The notes: a model not told the origin generated them from the letters alone. A stretch of 64,000 nt of DNA from an uncultured Pelagibacteraceae bacterium (GCA_902520335.1 CABYNS010000003.1:82222-146221); one strand, 5' to 3'. Shown: positions 46,628 to 56,810, counted from the stretch's first letter. Translations and numbers: made by a program.

Positions 46628-48025
46628 ATGAAAAAAGTAGCAACTAGATTTGCTCCCTCACCTACTGGTGCATTACATATTGGTGGTGTTAGAACGGCTT
46701 TATTTAATTGGTTATACTCCAAAAATCACAATGGCAAATTTTATTTAAGGGTGGAAGATACAGATAAAGAAAGATCTAAAGATGAATATAAAGATCAAAT
46801 AATACAATCTCTTAAATGGATTGGTATCAACTATGATGGAGAAGAATATATTCAATCAGAAAAAGTAAACAACCACATTAAAGTTGCAAATGAGCTTCTT
46901 AAGAATGGTCATGCATATAAATGTTATTGTTCAAGTGAAGAAATAGAAGAACAAAAAAAAAGGGCTAGACAAAAAAAGATTCCTTATATTTATGATAGAA
47001 AATGGAGAGATAAAAAAGAATCTGATGCTCCCAAAGATATTAAACCTGTAATAAGATTTAAAAGTAAGATTGATGGGACATCGATTTTGAAAGATTTGGT
47101 TCAAGGTGATGTTGAGATTGATAATAATACAATCGAAGATTTTATTATCTTAAGAAACGACGGGACCCCTACATATAATTTATCTGCATCCGTAGACGAT
47201 CACCAAATGAATATGACACATATTATTAGAGGTGACGATCATAAAATAAACACCTTCAAACAAATACAAATTTATCAAGCCATGAAATGGGATTTACCCT
47301 TATTTGCTCACATACCATTGATACATACAATAGAGGGAAAGAAACTATCAAAGCGAGATCAAGCTTCCACATTAGATGATTATTCCAAAATAGGTATCAT
47401 GCCAGATGCTCTTCGAAACTACCTTTTAAGACTAGGCTGGTCTTACAAAGATAAAGAAATATTCACATTAGAGGAAAGTATAAAATTTTTTAATTTAGAA
47501 GGTATCGGTAAGTCTCCCTCTAAACTTGATATGAGTAGAATTTTATCAATGAATGAACACTATATTAAGAATATTGATAAGGATGATTTATTCAACCAAT
47601 TAACTGAATATTGCAAATTATATAAAAGTGAAATTCAATCAGATAAAAAAGATAAGATTAAAAAATCTCTTACCTTCCTAAAAAATAAAGCAAAAACTTT
47701 GGAGGATATATTTAATAATGGTCAATATATTATAAATGACAAAATAGATTTTAATAAAGATGATCTTAAATTAATTGACGATAAAGCTAGAAAAGTAATT
47801 TCTGATTTTAAGAGTCAGTTTAAAAAAATAGACCTGCCCTCTAGAGAAATTTTAGAACCAATAATAAATGAGCTTATAAAATCGCATGGCACAAATTTTA
47901 AAGGTGTTGGGCAACCGCTAAGAATTGCACTAACTGGTTCAAAGTTTGGACCTGGTATATATGATATTATTTTGTCATTAGGAAAAGAAGAAGTTCAAAA
48001 ACGATTAAGCGCTAAGATATTTTGA
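46628..48025 (+). CDS. gltX: Glutamyl-tRNA synthetase
   Basis: A 465-residue class I synthetase. RFAPSPTGALHIGGVRTALFNWL is the HIGH-type motif, VEDTDKERSK the acceptor-contact segment, IIRGDDHKINTFKQIQIYQAM follows, and the KMSKS-type motif is KKLSKRDQA. The rest is the helical anticodon-binding domain. The Cys cluster that binds zinc in some GltX proteins is only partly visible (YKCYCSSEE). Whether it also charges tRNA-Gln cannot be told. The end overlaps convergent lpxB by 21 bases. Confidence 0.95.
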   Translation: MKKVATRFAPSPTGALHIGGVRTALFNWLYSKNHNGKFYLRVEDTDKERSKDEYKDQIIQSLKWIGINYDGEEYIQSEKVNNHIKVANELLKNGHAYKCYCSSEEIEEQKKRARQKKIPYIYDRKWRDKKESDAPKDIKPVIRFKSKIDGTSILKDLVQGDVEIDNNTIEDFIILRNDGTPTYNLSASVDDHQMNMTHIIRGDDHKINTFKQIQIYQAMKWDLPLFAHIPLIHTIEGKKLSKRDQASTLDDYSKIGIMPDALRNYLLRLGWSYKDKEIFTLEESIKFFNLEGIGKSPSKLDMSRILSMNEHYIKNIDKDDLFNQLTEYCKLYKSEIQSDKKDKIKKSLTFLKNKAKTLEDIFNNGQYIINDKIDFNKDDLKLIDDKARKVISDFKSQFKKIDLPSREILEPIINELIKSHGTNFKGVGQPLRIALTGSKFGPGIYDIILSLGKEEVQKRLSAKIF

Positions 48026-49141
48026 AACTACTGCTGAAGCTTCTGAAGATGAAGAAGTTTTAGATTTGATTTCATTTAAAGTATTGCTCACTTCAAAAAT
48101 TTGTTTTTTCATAAGCTCGGGGTTTTTTAAAAAATATGCTACAGATCTAAAAATTTCTTTTGAATTGCATTCTTTTTGAATTAATTCTGGAATTATTTCT
48201 TTTTGGTTAATTATATTAATTATATTAGCATATTTTGTTTTTACTAAGAATTTTACAATCAAAAAATTAACGAAATTCATTTTATAAATAATGATAGATG
48301 GAACTTTTGCATTACAAATTTCAAGAGAAACAGTTCCTGATTTTGCTACAGCAAATACAGAGTTTGATAGCATTTTTAATTTTATATTTTCTTCTGATAT
48401 CACATCAACATTATTAAAATTTGTTTTTTTAATCTCGTCTTTTATTAAATCTTTATTTTCATCAGTCGCATGAAAAATAAAATTATATTGGTTAAATTTT
48501 TCATTCATTAATTTAATAAAATCTACTAAAATTGGTAAAAGAATATTAGTTTCAGATGTTCGGCTTCCTGCGAATAAAGATATAATTTTTTTATTATCAT
48601 CAATTATATTTGATAAATTTGTTTTAACATTCTCTTTATTTTCAAGTAATGGATGACCAACGAAAGTATTTTTAATATTTTCTTTATCAAAGTATTTTTT
48701 TTCAAAATTGAATAATAATAAAACATGGTCTAAAAACTTTTTAAAATTCTTAACCCTGCCCTCTCTCCATACCCATACTTGAGGTGCAACATAGTGTATT
48801 GTTTTTATTTTAGGATTTATACTTTTTACTTTTTCAGCAACCCTAAGAGTAAAATCTGGGCTATCAACACTAAATAAAATATCTGGATTAAATTCAATAA
48901 TTTTTTTTACAGTTTCATTTATTTTATTTCTGATTTTAAATAAATTTAAAATTACACTTGTAAAACCAATATGAGTTATCTCTTTAAGATCATATATTGA
49001 TTTGATACCAAGTTTGTTTAAATGTGAGCCTCCGACACTTAAATATTCTATTTCAGGATGATTTTGTTGGAGCTTACTAATAACTGTGGATGCTAATCTA
49101 TCTCCAGAAGGTTCACCAGTTAATATAAAAATTTTTTTCAT
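48005..49141 (-). CDS. lpxB: Lipid A disaccharide synthase
   Basis: A 378-residue GT19 glycosyltransferase that joins UDP-diacylglucosamine and lipid X. FILTGEPSGDRLASTVISKL is the N-terminal signature, VDSPDFTLRVAEK and HYVAPQVWVWREGRVKNF follow, and the donor half has GHPLLENK, LFAGSRTSETN and AVAKSGTVSLEI. It is the last gene of the envelope cluster and overlaps lpxI by four bases (ATGA). Confidence 0.95.
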   Translation of the reverse strand: MKKIFILTGEPSGDRLASTVISKLQQNHPEIEYLSVGGSHLNKLGIKSIYDLKEITHIGFTSVILNLFKIRNKINETVKKIIEFNPDILFSVDSPDFTLRVAEKVKSINPKIKTIHYVAPQVWVWREGRVKNFKKFLDHVLLLFNFEKKYFDKENIKNTFVGHPLLENKENVKTNLSNIIDDNKKIISLFAGSRTSETNILLPILVDFIKLMNEKFNQYNFIFHATDENKDLIKDEIKKTNFNNVDVISEENIKLKMLSNSVFAVAKSGTVSLEICNAKVPSIIIYKMNFVNFLIVKFLVKTKYANIINIINQKEIIPELIQKECNSKEIFRSVAYFLKNPELMKKQIFEVSNTLNEIKSKTSSSSEASAVVSKYLSA

Positions 49142-49932
49142 TTCACTGAGATAAACATTTTATTCTTATCAGCAAAGCTAATACATTTATTCTTGTCTAA
49201 AAATATATGTTGTTTACTTTTTACAACAATACCTTTTAATCCAGCTGTCTTACTTTGTTTTAACGTTTTTAAACCAATGGTAGGTAAGTCAACTCTAAGA
49301 TCCTGTTTCTTTTTTGGAAACTTAACTAAAACACCATGATTACTAAATTTTTTGCTTCTACTTTTTTCGAGCATTTTTTCAGTTCCACCTTTTCCCTCTA
49401 TTGAAATTACTTTTTTATTTCTGACTACTACAGCTTGGCTGTAATTATATTCTTTTAAATTATTTAGCGTTTTAACAGCCTTCTTAATGTCTAATTGATC
49501 AGCATTATTTGGTTTAATCTTTGAATAATTCCCCTTTTTAAGTGTAAGCTCTGGATTAAATTTAAGTGAATTTTCAGTTTTAATCTTATTCTGAGCAAGT
49601 ATTTTGATAATTTCTTTCAAAATTGCAGCATCACCAAGCTTGGATGCTTTGATAATTCTTGGAATGTAATAAATTCCTTTAAAGTCTAATTTTAATTTTG
49701 AAAAGTTTGGTTTGTTAACTTTCCCTGCAAATAGGACTTTTTTACAGTTATTTTCCTTAAGGATATTAATTATTTTACCAAATTGACCTATAGAAACCAA
49801 ATAAGATTTACTATCTTTTTTAAATTTCTTTAATTTAGATAAATCAATTATTAGATACTTTATTTTTCTTTTTTTGATTGTTTTAAGTATTTTATTTGGA
49901 AAGTCTGTATCACCAAAAATTAATCCTATCAT
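49138..49932 (-). CDS. lpxI: UDP-2,3-diacylglucosamine pyrophosphatase LpxI
   Basis: A 264-residue protein of the LpxI (DUF1009) family, the alphaproteobacterial replacement of LpxH that converts UDP-2,3-diacylglucosamine to lipid X. Family segments visible are IGQFGKIINILKENNCKKVLFAGKVNKP, LGDAAILKEI, QAVVVRNKKVISIEGKGGTEKML, VKFPKKKQDLRVDLPTIGLKTL and AGLKGIVVKS. The location between lpxA and lpxB is the standard one. Its presence supports reading the metallophosphoesterase at 10027 as PlcP, not LpxH. Confidence 0.94.
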   Translation of the reverse strand: MIGLIFGDTDFPNKILKTIKKRKIKYLIIDLSKLKKFKKDSKSYLVSIGQFGKIINILKENNCKKVLFAGKVNKPNFSKLKLDFKGIYYIPRIIKASKLGDAAILKEIIKILAQNKIKTENSLKFNPELTLKKGNYSKIKPNNADQLDIKKAVKTLNNLKEYNYSQAVVVRNKKVISIEGKGGTEKMLEKSRSKKFSNHGVLVKFPKKKQDLRVDLPTIGLKTLKQSKTAGLKGIVVKSKQHIFLDKNKCISFADKNKMFISVK

Positions 49933-49933
49933 C

Positions 49934-50710
49934 TTATGAAAATGGAGTGCAAATAGATCTTTTTTTATCCTTAGTAATAAATTCTATTACTTCTTTAACT
50001 AATGGATTTTCTTGAAATGAGCCATTTAATTTACTTATATTTTCATTAATATTTTTAGTAGCAAAAATCTCCTTATAAGCCTCGCTCAATCCTAAAATAT
50101 CTTTATTTTCAAATTTTGCTCTTCTTAACCCTATCAAATTCAATCCTTGTAATGAATTTCTATTCCCTTTTGATAAACCATAAGGAATAACATCGTGCAA
50201 TACTCCTGTCATACCTCCGATCATTGCCATTTTACCAATTCTTGTAAATTGTTGAACAGCAGAATTTCCACCTATTACTACATTATCTTCAATAATAGCG
50301 TGACCTCCTAAAGGTACATTATTTGCTATAATGACATTGTTACCTACCTGACAATCATGAGCTATGTGAGATGAAATCATAAATAAACAATTGTTTCCAA
50401 TTATAGTCTTTCCTCCACCACCAATTGTTCCCGGATTTATTGTTACATACTCTCTTATTTTATTATTATCTCCAATAACTAAACTTGTTTCTTCACCATT
50501 ATATTTTAAATCTTGAGGATCATTAATTGAGACAAATGGATAAATCTTATTTCCTTTTCCAATTTTAGTATTTCCAGTAATGCTTACATGTGATTGGATT
50601 TCTGTATTCTCTCCAATTTCTACATTAGGACCTACGATAGTGTATGGTCCAATCTTAACACTTGAGTGGACCTTGGCATTTTTATTTATTATAGCTGTTT
50701 TATCTATCAT
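49934..50710 (-). CDS. lpxA: UDP-N-acetylglucosamine acyltransferase LpxA
   Basis: A 258-residue left-handed beta-helix acyltransferase, the first step of lipid A. The first roughly 190 residues are hexapeptide repeats (for example VKIGPYTIVGPNVEIGENT, IGNNCLFMISSHIAHDCQVGN with the catalytic histidine), followed by the C-terminal helical domain starting with GLNLIGLRRAKF. The segment PYGLSKGNRNSLQGLN is diagnostic for LpxA. The start overlaps the lpxD stop by four bases. Confidence 0.96.
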   Translation of the reverse strand: MIDKTAIINKNAKVHSSVKIGPYTIVGPNVEIGENTEIQSHVSITGNTKIGKGNKIYPFVSINDPQDLKYNGEETSLVIGDNNKIREYVTINPGTIGGGGKTIIGNNCLFMISSHIAHDCQVGNNVIIANNVPLGGHAIIEDNVVIGGNSAVQQFTRIGKMAMIGGMTGVLHDVIPYGLSKGNRNSLQGLNLIGLRRAKFENKDILGLSEAYKEIFATKNINENISKLNGSFQENPLVKEVIEFITKDKKRSICTPFS

Positions 50711-51684
50711 TTATTTTCTCTAATAAAATTTTTTAAGTCTTTTGCTGGATAACCCATCACTTTAGAATTATCAGGAATATTTTTTATAACCCCACTGCCA
50801 CCACCTATTTGCACATTATTACCAATCTTAAGATGTCCTGAAATACCAGCCTGACCTCCAATCATAACATTGTTGCCTAAAGTTGAACTTCCAGCAAAAC
50901 CTACTTGTCCAGCAATAATACAATTCTCACCAATTTTAACGTTATGAGCTATATGTATTTGATTATCTAAATAAGTATTTTTTCCTATAATTGTGTTTGA
51001 AAGAGAACCTCTGTCGATCGTAGATCCACAGCCTATTTCAACATTATCCTCAATTATTACAATCCCTATTTGGGGGTATCTAAAATTTGAGTCTTTATTT
51101 GGGAAAAAACCAAATCCTTTTTTTCCAATTACACAACCATCTAAAATGTGGACATTGTTTTTAATTAATGAATTTCTAATAATTACATTCGATCCTATAG
51201 AACAATTGTCACCTATATTTACATTTTTTTCTATTATTGAATTATGACCAATTAAACAATTTTTACCAATTTTTACATTATCACCAATAATAACATTTTT
51301 TCCAAACTTAACTTTCCCTTTAAATTCTGTTTCGTTTATATCTTTAACAGTGTTATCATAATTATCAGTAATAGAGTCAGGATAAAAAATTTTTGTTATT
51401 TGAGCAGTATGTAATAAAACTTTGTCAGAAACAATTGCTTTACAGCTATCTGGCAAAAATGATTGAAAATTTTCTGATGTTAAGCAATAAGAAGCTTTAG
51501 TTTTTTTCGCTAAATCGGTGTATTTCTTTGAATGAAGAAAAGTTATTTCATTCTCTTGAGATGAATTAAGATCCTTAATGTCATTGATTTTTTTTTCAGG
51601 TAAATCGTCATTCTTTAAATTAATTGTCTTAAGCAGAAAATTTAATTCATAAGGTCCAGTATTTTTGAAAAAAGGATTGGTCAT
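50707..51684 (-). CDS. lpxD: UDP-3-O-acylglucosamine N-acyltransferase LpxD
   Basis: A 325-residue beta-helix acyltransferase adding the second acyl chain in lipid A synthesis. An N-terminal uridine-binding domain (about 1-100) is followed by hexapeptide repeats and the motifs VIGKKGFGFFP, GCGSTIDRGSLSNTIIGKNTYLDNQIHIAHNVKIGENC, GQVGFAGSST and GYPAKD. I start at the ATG at 51682-51684; the upstream TTG at 51702 would add six residues without support. fabZ ends 54 bases upstream. Confidence 0.95.
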   Translation of the reverse strand: MTNPFFKNTGPYELNFLLKTINLKNDDLPEKKINDIKDLNSSQENEITFLHSKKYTDLAKKTKASYCLTSENFQSFLPDSCKAIVSDKVLLHTAQITKIFYPDSITDNYDNTVKDINETEFKGKVKFGKNVIIGDNVKIGKNCLIGHNSIIEKNVNIGDNCSIGSNVIIRNSLIKNNVHILDGCVIGKKGFGFFPNKDSNFRYPQIGIVIIEDNVEIGCGSTIDRGSLSNTIIGKNTYLDNQIHIAHNVKIGENCIIAGQVGFAGSSTLGNNVMIGGQAGISGHLKIGNNVQIGGGSGVIKNIPDNSKVMGYPAKDLKNFIRENK

Positions 51685-51738
51685 TATGAAGTTTAATATC
51701 AAAACTTATCTTAAAAGCTTATCAAGATTTATTGCTAA

Positions 51739-52191
51739 TTATTTCCTATCAACAATTGTAGCTGACCATTGTGCATCTGACATTTTTTTGCCATCTACAA
51801 ACGCTTCGCCTTTATATTTCCAGACTCTGCCATGCGATCTAATAGCTTCAATTTTCAGTTCTAACTTACAATCAGGAATTACCGGGTTTCTAAATCTTGC
51901 TTTTTCAACACTCATCAAAAAAACTAATTTATTTTCATATTCCTTTTTATCAATTCCATGTGCAGTAAGTGCTGCGGCGGCTTGACCGAAAGCTTCGACA
52001 ATTAAAACACCAGGCAAAACTGGATTGTCAGGAAAATGTCCATCAACATAAAACGCATTTTTTTTTACATTCATAATAGCTGTAGCTGAATGTAAATGTT
52101 TAATATCAATTAATTCATCTATTAACAGCATAGGTTCTCTATGAGGCAATAATTCAATAATATCTTTTTTGGTTAATTTTTCTTTGGTCAT
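51739..52191 (-). CDS. fabZ: 3-hydroxyacyl-ACP dehydratase FabZ
   Basis: A 150-residue hotdog-fold dehydratase of fatty-acid synthesis. IIELLPHREPMLLIDELIDI and GHFPDNPVLPGVLIVEAFGQAAAALT are the two conserved segments; the catalytic His is in the GHFP motif and the Glu in VEAFGQ. It lies between the Skp-like gene and lpxD, a widely conserved order, linking fatty-acid supply to lipid A. It starts 11 bases after the skp stop. Confidence 0.96.
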   Translation of the reverse strand: MTKEKLTKKDIIELLPHREPMLLIDELIDIKHLHSATAIMNVKKNAFYVDGHFPDNPVLPGVLIVEAFGQAAAALTAHGIDKKEYENKLVFLMSVEKARFRNPVIPDCKLELKIEAIRSHGRVWKYKGEAFVDGKKMSDAQWSATIVDRK

Positions 52192-52202
52192 AAGTAATAT
52201 TA

Positions 52203-52721
52203 TTATTCAAATTTTATTTTTTTATATTTGTTGTTAAATAGTTCTAAAATTTCTTTTGTAATATCTAATTCATCATCTGCAAATATAATTTTTTCTTTTT
52301 GTAGTAAAATCTTTATAGATTCATTTTTTAAAAAATTTGTTATAATCGGATTAAGCAGATCAAGTATTTTTTTACTTGATTCTATCCTAAATTTGTCGAA
52401 ATCATTTTTTTTTTTCTTTCTTAAATTATTAAAACTTTTCAGTTCTTTATCATAATTTATGACTAATTTATCAAATTCTTCCTTTTTTAAAATATTCTTC
52501 TGAGAAACAATTTTTTTTTTTTTATCCTCAAGTTTTTTAGCTATACCTTTAATTTCATTATCAATAGTTTTATTTTTATTTTCAATAATCTTATTTAGTG
52601 ACTTACCTGCATTAGAATTATTAACAATATAATTAATATCTATAAATCTGATAGTTTCATTGCTTTGAGAAACACCTGATAATAAAAAAAAAAATAATAC
52701 TAAAGAAAAAAAAATCCTCAT
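52203..52721 (-). CDS. skp: OmpH/Skp-family periplasmic chaperone
   Basis: A 172-residue protein with a signal peptide (about 1-20, ending near GVSQS) and a long, lysine-rich helical part (about 45-140) that forms the coiled-coil arms of Skp. The family opening is IRFIDINYIVNNSNAGKSLNKI. It carries unfolded outer-membrane proteins across the periplasm to BamA, whose gene directly precedes it with a one-base overlap. Primary sequence conservation in this family is low, so order and architecture matter. Confidence 0.86.
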   Translation of the reverse strand: MRIFFSLVLFFFLLSGVSQSNETIRFIDINYIVNNSNAGKSLNKIIENKNKTIDNEIKGIAKKLEDKKKKIVSQKNILKKEEFDKLVINYDKELKSFNNLRKKKKNDFDKFRIESSKKILDLLNPIITNFLKNESIKILLQKEKIIFADDELDITKEILELFNNKYKKIKFE

Positions 52722-54964
52722 TAAAATTGAGTTCCTAGATTAAATCTAAACGTCTCAGTTTTATCTGAAGAAGCTTTTGTAATGGCATTTGCGAAAGAAA
52801 AACTAAGTGGACCAATGGGTGTCATTAAATTCAATGCAACACCAGCTGATGATCTTATTGTACTTTTGTCGTCTAATGAACTGTCATAATCCACTCCCCA
52901 AATATTTGCAGCATCCAGGAAAACTCCTACATCTAAATTATCTATTCCCTCTAAAATGTTTGGTAAGGTTGCAGACATATTAACAGAGGTTAAATGATTA
53001 CCTCCTATATAGTCATTATTATCAACAGGACCAACTTTGCCCTTTTCAAAACCCCTTAATCTGTAAGATGGTATATATAATCTTTTTGAAATTCTAACAT
53101 CATCACTTAAACCAGTAATTGTTTTTCCAAAAAAACTTACTTTACCAACTGCATCAGATCTAGTTGAAAATTTTTTGTATTTTGTTATATCAAAAGAATT
53201 TGCAATTTCCGAATTGTCTGAAACAATTGGTAATTCTTGTGAAAATGTTGTTACAAAACCATCTTCAGTTCTAAATTTTTTATCTCTTAAATCCTGATTT
53301 ATAGAATAGTTAAAGTATAAATCTGTGTATGATCCTTCTTGTTTTTTTATTGTATTTGAGGCCTTATTTGAAGTTTCCAAATCCTCTATTAAAAAATCCA
53401 ATTCTGGACTTAAATAAATGTTTTGAAATTGCTCAAATCTTGTTCCAACAGAAAAACCTAGCTCGGAAGTTTTATATCCAGAGTCAGTTAAAAAATCTGA
53501 TGAAGAACTTTTTAAAGATGTAAATAGAGTATTATCAGAGTAATTAAAATTTGGTTTAGCATAAACAAATTGACCTTTTACTGAGTCTTCTGTTATTTCT
53601 AAATTGGTATTTAAATTGATCCCCTTACCTAAAAAATTATTTTCTTTAATACCTGCTCCAATAGTTCCACCTTGGGTACCAAAGCCAGCTGACACCGAAA
53701 TTTCACCTGTGGGTCTTTCCTCCACATCTAAATCTATTATTTTAAATCTATCTTGCGAGCCTTCTTGTACTTTTGTTTCTACTTTTTTAAATATACCTAA
53801 ACTTTGTATATTATTTATAGATTTATTAAATAAAATTTCATTAAATGGATCTCCTTCATCAACTATCAAGTTATTACGGATAACTTCTTCCAAAGTATTA
53901 AAATTTCCATTAATGTTAATTTTTTCAATATAAATTTTTTCACTTTCAGAAATATTTATCTCAAAATCAATTTTATCATCTTTAATTTTTTCTGTAATAG
54001 ATGCGTTAATAAATTCATATTGTTTTGTTAAAGCAATCTTGTCTATATCATTTAAAAGACCGTTAATTTTTAGAAGTGAGTATGTTTTACCTTTAAACTT
54101 CGCGAACTTCTTAACAATAGTTTTAAATAAATTTGGGTCATAATTTGATGGAAGATTGAGTGTAAAATTATTAAAAATATACTTTTTTCCAGGAGTTATA
54201 TTAAAAATAAGATTAAAGTTAGAATTTTTATCAAATTCAACAAATGAGTTTTCAATTTTTACATTGTAATAACCATTATTTTTAAAGAAAGTCTCTAATA
54301 ATCTTTGATCGAGTTGAATTAATTCTTGGTTTATATATACATTTCTAGAAATAAATTTCCAAAACTTATGTTCGTCAGAAGCAATAACTTCTTTGAGCCT
54401 TTTATCTTTAAAAACTTTTTCACCTAAAAAAATAATCTTTTTGATCTTAGCTTTTTCTCCTAACTTGACATCAATTTTTAAATCAACTGAGTTGAGTTGG
54501 TCATTAACATTTTTTGAACTTGAAATTTCAGCAAAATAAAATCCATTAGTTTTTAAAATATTATTAATCAAATCTAAATCAGCTGATAGAAGTTCCTGAT
54601 TAAATGATCTCATTTCAGCCAAATTCATCTTATTTTTAATAAATTCTACTAGAGATTGTTTTTTGATGCCATCAATTTGTAAATTTTCAATTATAGGATT
54701 TTCTTCTACCCTTAAATATAAAATTTGATTTTCAAAATTGAAAATAATATTTCTAAAAAAATTTGTTTTATAAAGTTTTTTAATAGCATTATCCAATTTA
54801 GATTTAGTTATTTCCTCATTTAAATTGATATTTGAAAAAGTAATAATAGTCTCATCTGAGATTCTTTTGTTTCCTGAAATATCAAATTTCTTTATCACTT
54901 CAGAATTTACAGCAGTTGTTAAGAAAAAAAATAAAGTTACAATTTTAAGCAAAAAGTTTCTCAT
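52721..54964 (-). CDS. bamA: Outer membrane protein assembly factor BamA
   Basis: A 747-residue outer-membrane protein. A signal peptide (about 1-21) is followed by five POTRA repeats (about 23-410, for example KFDISGNKRISDETI and IEKININGNFNTLEEVIRNNL), then a 16-strand barrel (about 415-747) with VSAGFGTQGGTIGAG, RLRGFEKGKVGPVD in the loop 6 region, and a final FRFNLGTQF with the C-terminal Phe used for recognition. It inserts barrels into the outer membrane. dxr ends 11 bases upstream; rseP, often between them, is missing. Confidence 0.95.
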   Translation of the reverse strand: MRNFLLKIVTLFFFLTTAVNSEVIKKFDISGNKRISDETIITFSNINLNEEITKSKLDNAIKKLYKTNFFRNIIFNFENQILYLRVEENPIIENLQIDGIKKQSLVEFIKNKMNLAEMRSFNQELLSADLDLINNILKTNGFYFAEISSSKNVNDQLNSVDLKIDVKLGEKAKIKKIIFLGEKVFKDKRLKEVIASDEHKFWKFISRNVYINQELIQLDQRLLETFFKNNGYYNVKIENSFVEFDKNSNFNLIFNITPGKKYIFNNFTLNLPSNYDPNLFKTIVKKFAKFKGKTYSLLKINGLLNDIDKIALTKQYEFINASITEKIKDDKIDFEINISESEKIYIEKININGNFNTLEEVIRNNLIVDEGDPFNEILFNKSINNIQSLGIFKKVETKVQEGSQDRFKIIDLDVEERPTGEISVSAGFGTQGGTIGAGIKENNFLGKGINLNTNLEITEDSVKGQFVYAKPNFNYSDNTLFTSLKSSSSDFLTDSGYKTSELGFSVGTRFEQFQNIYLSPELDFLIEDLETSNKASNTIKKQEGSYTDLYFNYSINQDLRDKKFRTEDGFVTTFSQELPIVSDNSEIANSFDITKYKKFSTRSDAVGKVSFFGKTITGLSDDVRISKRLYIPSYRLRGFEKGKVGPVDNNDYIGGNHLTSVNMSATLPNILEGIDNLDVGVFLDAANIWGVDYDSSLDDKSTIRSSAGVALNLMTPIGPLSFSFANAITKASSDKTETFRFNLGTQF

Positions 54965-54975
54965 TAATAATCGTT

Positions 54976-56142
54976 TTATATACCTAAAGCGTCTAATTTC
55001 AAATGAACATAATCTCTTAGATTATGTATCTCTTTTAAGTTTTTTGGCTGTATTTTCTTAAATTTTTGAAATTCTTTTAAATTTGAAATTTTATGAATCA
55101 ATTTAATAAGTTTTTGAAAATTAATTTTTTTTTCTAAAAATTTATAAACTAAATAGTCATTAATTGTAATTAAAACTGTTTCGTATAAAGATGAATTATT
55201 CGGTAATTTTTGAATTAATCTTACCAATGGAAATTTATTTTTTTCTACTTTTTTTAAATTTAAATTATTCAAAATTTTGAAATCTAAAGAGTTAGTTTTC
55301 AAATTTTGACAAGAATTGTAAAAAATTGAATTATAGATTGGTATTTTCATATCAGGTTCATGTATTAGAAATTTGCTTAAACCATTTTTAAATTTAATGA
55401 TTGCATGAACATAGGATTGTGGATGAGTGAGTATTGATATTTTTTTATAACTAATATTAAAAATATTTTTTGCCTCAATTACTTCAAAAACTTTATTCAT
55501 TAGAGTTGCTGAATCAATTGTTATTTTTTTTCCCATTATCCAATTAGGATGTTTAAGTGCATCATTTAATTTAATTCTTTTAAACTGATTTTTTGGTAGA
55601 TCAATAAATGGTCCACCTGATGCTGTAATGTAAACTTTTTCAATATCACTGATTTCCTTATTTTGTAATAGTGAAAAAATTGAGAAATGTTCTGAGTCAA
55701 CAGGAATGAATTTGGTTTTATGTTTTCTTAATTCTTTTTTTATAAGTGGCCATCCACATATAATAGCTTCTTTATTTGCTATTGCGATTAATTTTGTTCG
55801 ATTAATTATCTTATATGTTGGTAATAATCCACCAATTCCAGAAATAGAACTCATCACATAATCAACTTTTTTGGGTAATATCTTTTTTAAATTTTCAAAA
55901 TTTTTAAAAATATTAATATTTTTATTTTTACAAATGAGTTTTGTTTTTTCAAAACTTTTAGGATCTGTGATAACTAAATTTTTTACATTAAATTGTTGAG
56001 CTTGATTAATTAAATCTTTATAATTCGTATTAGCTGTCAATAAATCAATTTTAAATTTTTTTTTGTCTTTTTTAATTATTTCTAGTAAAGATTTTCCAAT
56101 TGAACTTGTTGATCCTAAAATTGCAATTTTCTTTAAAGGCAT
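54976..56142 (-). CDS. dxr: 1-deoxy-D-xylulose 5-phosphate reductoisomerase
   Basis: A 388-residue NADPH enzyme of the MEP pathway. IAILGSTSSIGKSLLEII is the NADPH-binding start, with Ser in place of the usual Gly of the STGSIG motif. The metal and substrate sites are IPVDSEHFSIFSLL, TASGGPF and HPNWIMGKKITIDSATLMNKVFEVIEA. It works upstream of IspDF, which is also in this window. It overlaps cdsA by one base. Confidence 0.95.
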   Translation of the reverse strand: MPLKKIAILGSTSSIGKSLLEIIKKDKKKFKIDLLTANTNYKDLINQAQQFNVKNLVITDPKSFEKTKLICKNKNINIFKNFENLKKILPKKVDYVMSSISGIGGLLPTYKIINRTKLIAIANKEAIICGWPLIKKELRKHKTKFIPVDSEHFSIFSLLQNKEISDIEKVYITASGGPFIDLPKNQFKRIKLNDALKHPNWIMGKKITIDSATLMNKVFEVIEAKNIFNISYKKISILTHPQSYVHAIIKFKNGLSKFLIHEPDMKIPIYNSIFYNSCQNLKTNSLDFKILNNLNLKKVEKNKFPLVRLIQKLPNNSSLYETVLITINDYLVYKFLEKKINFQKLIKLIHKISNLKEFQKFKKIQPKNLKEIHNLRDYVHLKLDALGI

Positions 56143-56810
56143 TAAAAAAATATTTTATCTATTAAATAAGCAGCTGGTAAAACAAAGATAATACCATCTA
56201 TTCTGTCTAGCAAACCACCGTGTCCAGGTAAAATTGCTCCAGTATCCTCTACTTTAGCTTTTCTTTTAAAATAAGAAATAAACAAATCACCAAGTTGGCA
56301 AATTAAACAGAGGAATAAACATTTGGGAATTAATTTTAAACTGCTCTCGGCTTTAAAACTCAAATCATTTGTAAAATTATAAAGCCCCCAGAAAATAACT
56401 ATTGGAATAAGGGAAAACAAAAATGAACCTATACTTCCAGATATAGTTTTGTTTGGACTTATTTTAGTTAATTTCTTTCCACCAATTAGATTTCCAATTA
56501 AATATCCACCCGTATCAGAAAATATACAAATTAATATTATAAATACTAATCCTGTTGGAGGATTATTGTATGACTCATATGAAACATAAATAAGTATTAA
56601 TAAAAATAATGAAGAAAAAATATTTAACTTAAATATGGTTTTTTTTTCTTTTTTCCAGATCTTATTTACCAGATTATTAAACTCAATAAACAAAACTAAT
56701 GAAACAAATATAAGAGTAATTAACCATATGTATTTATTATAAAATAAACTAATTGAAAGAATAAATATCAATATTATTGAAGTGATTATTCTTTTTGATA
56801 AATTGTTCAT
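56142..56810 (-). CDS. cdsA: Phosphatidate cytidylyltransferase CdsA
   Basis: A 222-residue inner-membrane enzyme making CDP-diacylglycerol. Six or so hydrophobic segments are seen. The signature is in two parts, SPNKTISGSIGSFLFSL and GAILPGHGGLLDRIDGIIFVLPAAY, with FSDTGGYLIGNLIGGKKL between membrane segments. It is somewhat shorter than the roughly 270-residue norm. It provides the precursor for phosphatidylglycerol, whose phosphatase PgpA is at 33171. It overlaps both neighbours by one base. Confidence 0.94.
   Translation of the reverse strand: MNNLSKRIITSIILIFILSISLFYNKYIWLITLIFVSLVLFIEFNNLVNKIWKKEKKTIFKLNIFSSLFLLILIYVSYESYNNPPTGLVFIILICIFSDTGGYLIGNLIGGKKLTKISPNKTISGSIGSFLFSLIPIVIFWGLYNFTNDLSFKAESSLKLIPKCLFLCLICQLGDLFISYFKRKAKVEDTGAILPGHGGLLDRIDGIIFVLPAAYLIDKIFF

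Noticed and set aside
51685..51702. TTG start for lpxD
   Set aside because: The added six residues have no support and the ATG at 51684 precedes the normal family start.
53604..53933. Plus-strand open frame of 109 codons
   Set aside because: Antisense shadow within bamA, without a ribosome site or recognisable domain.
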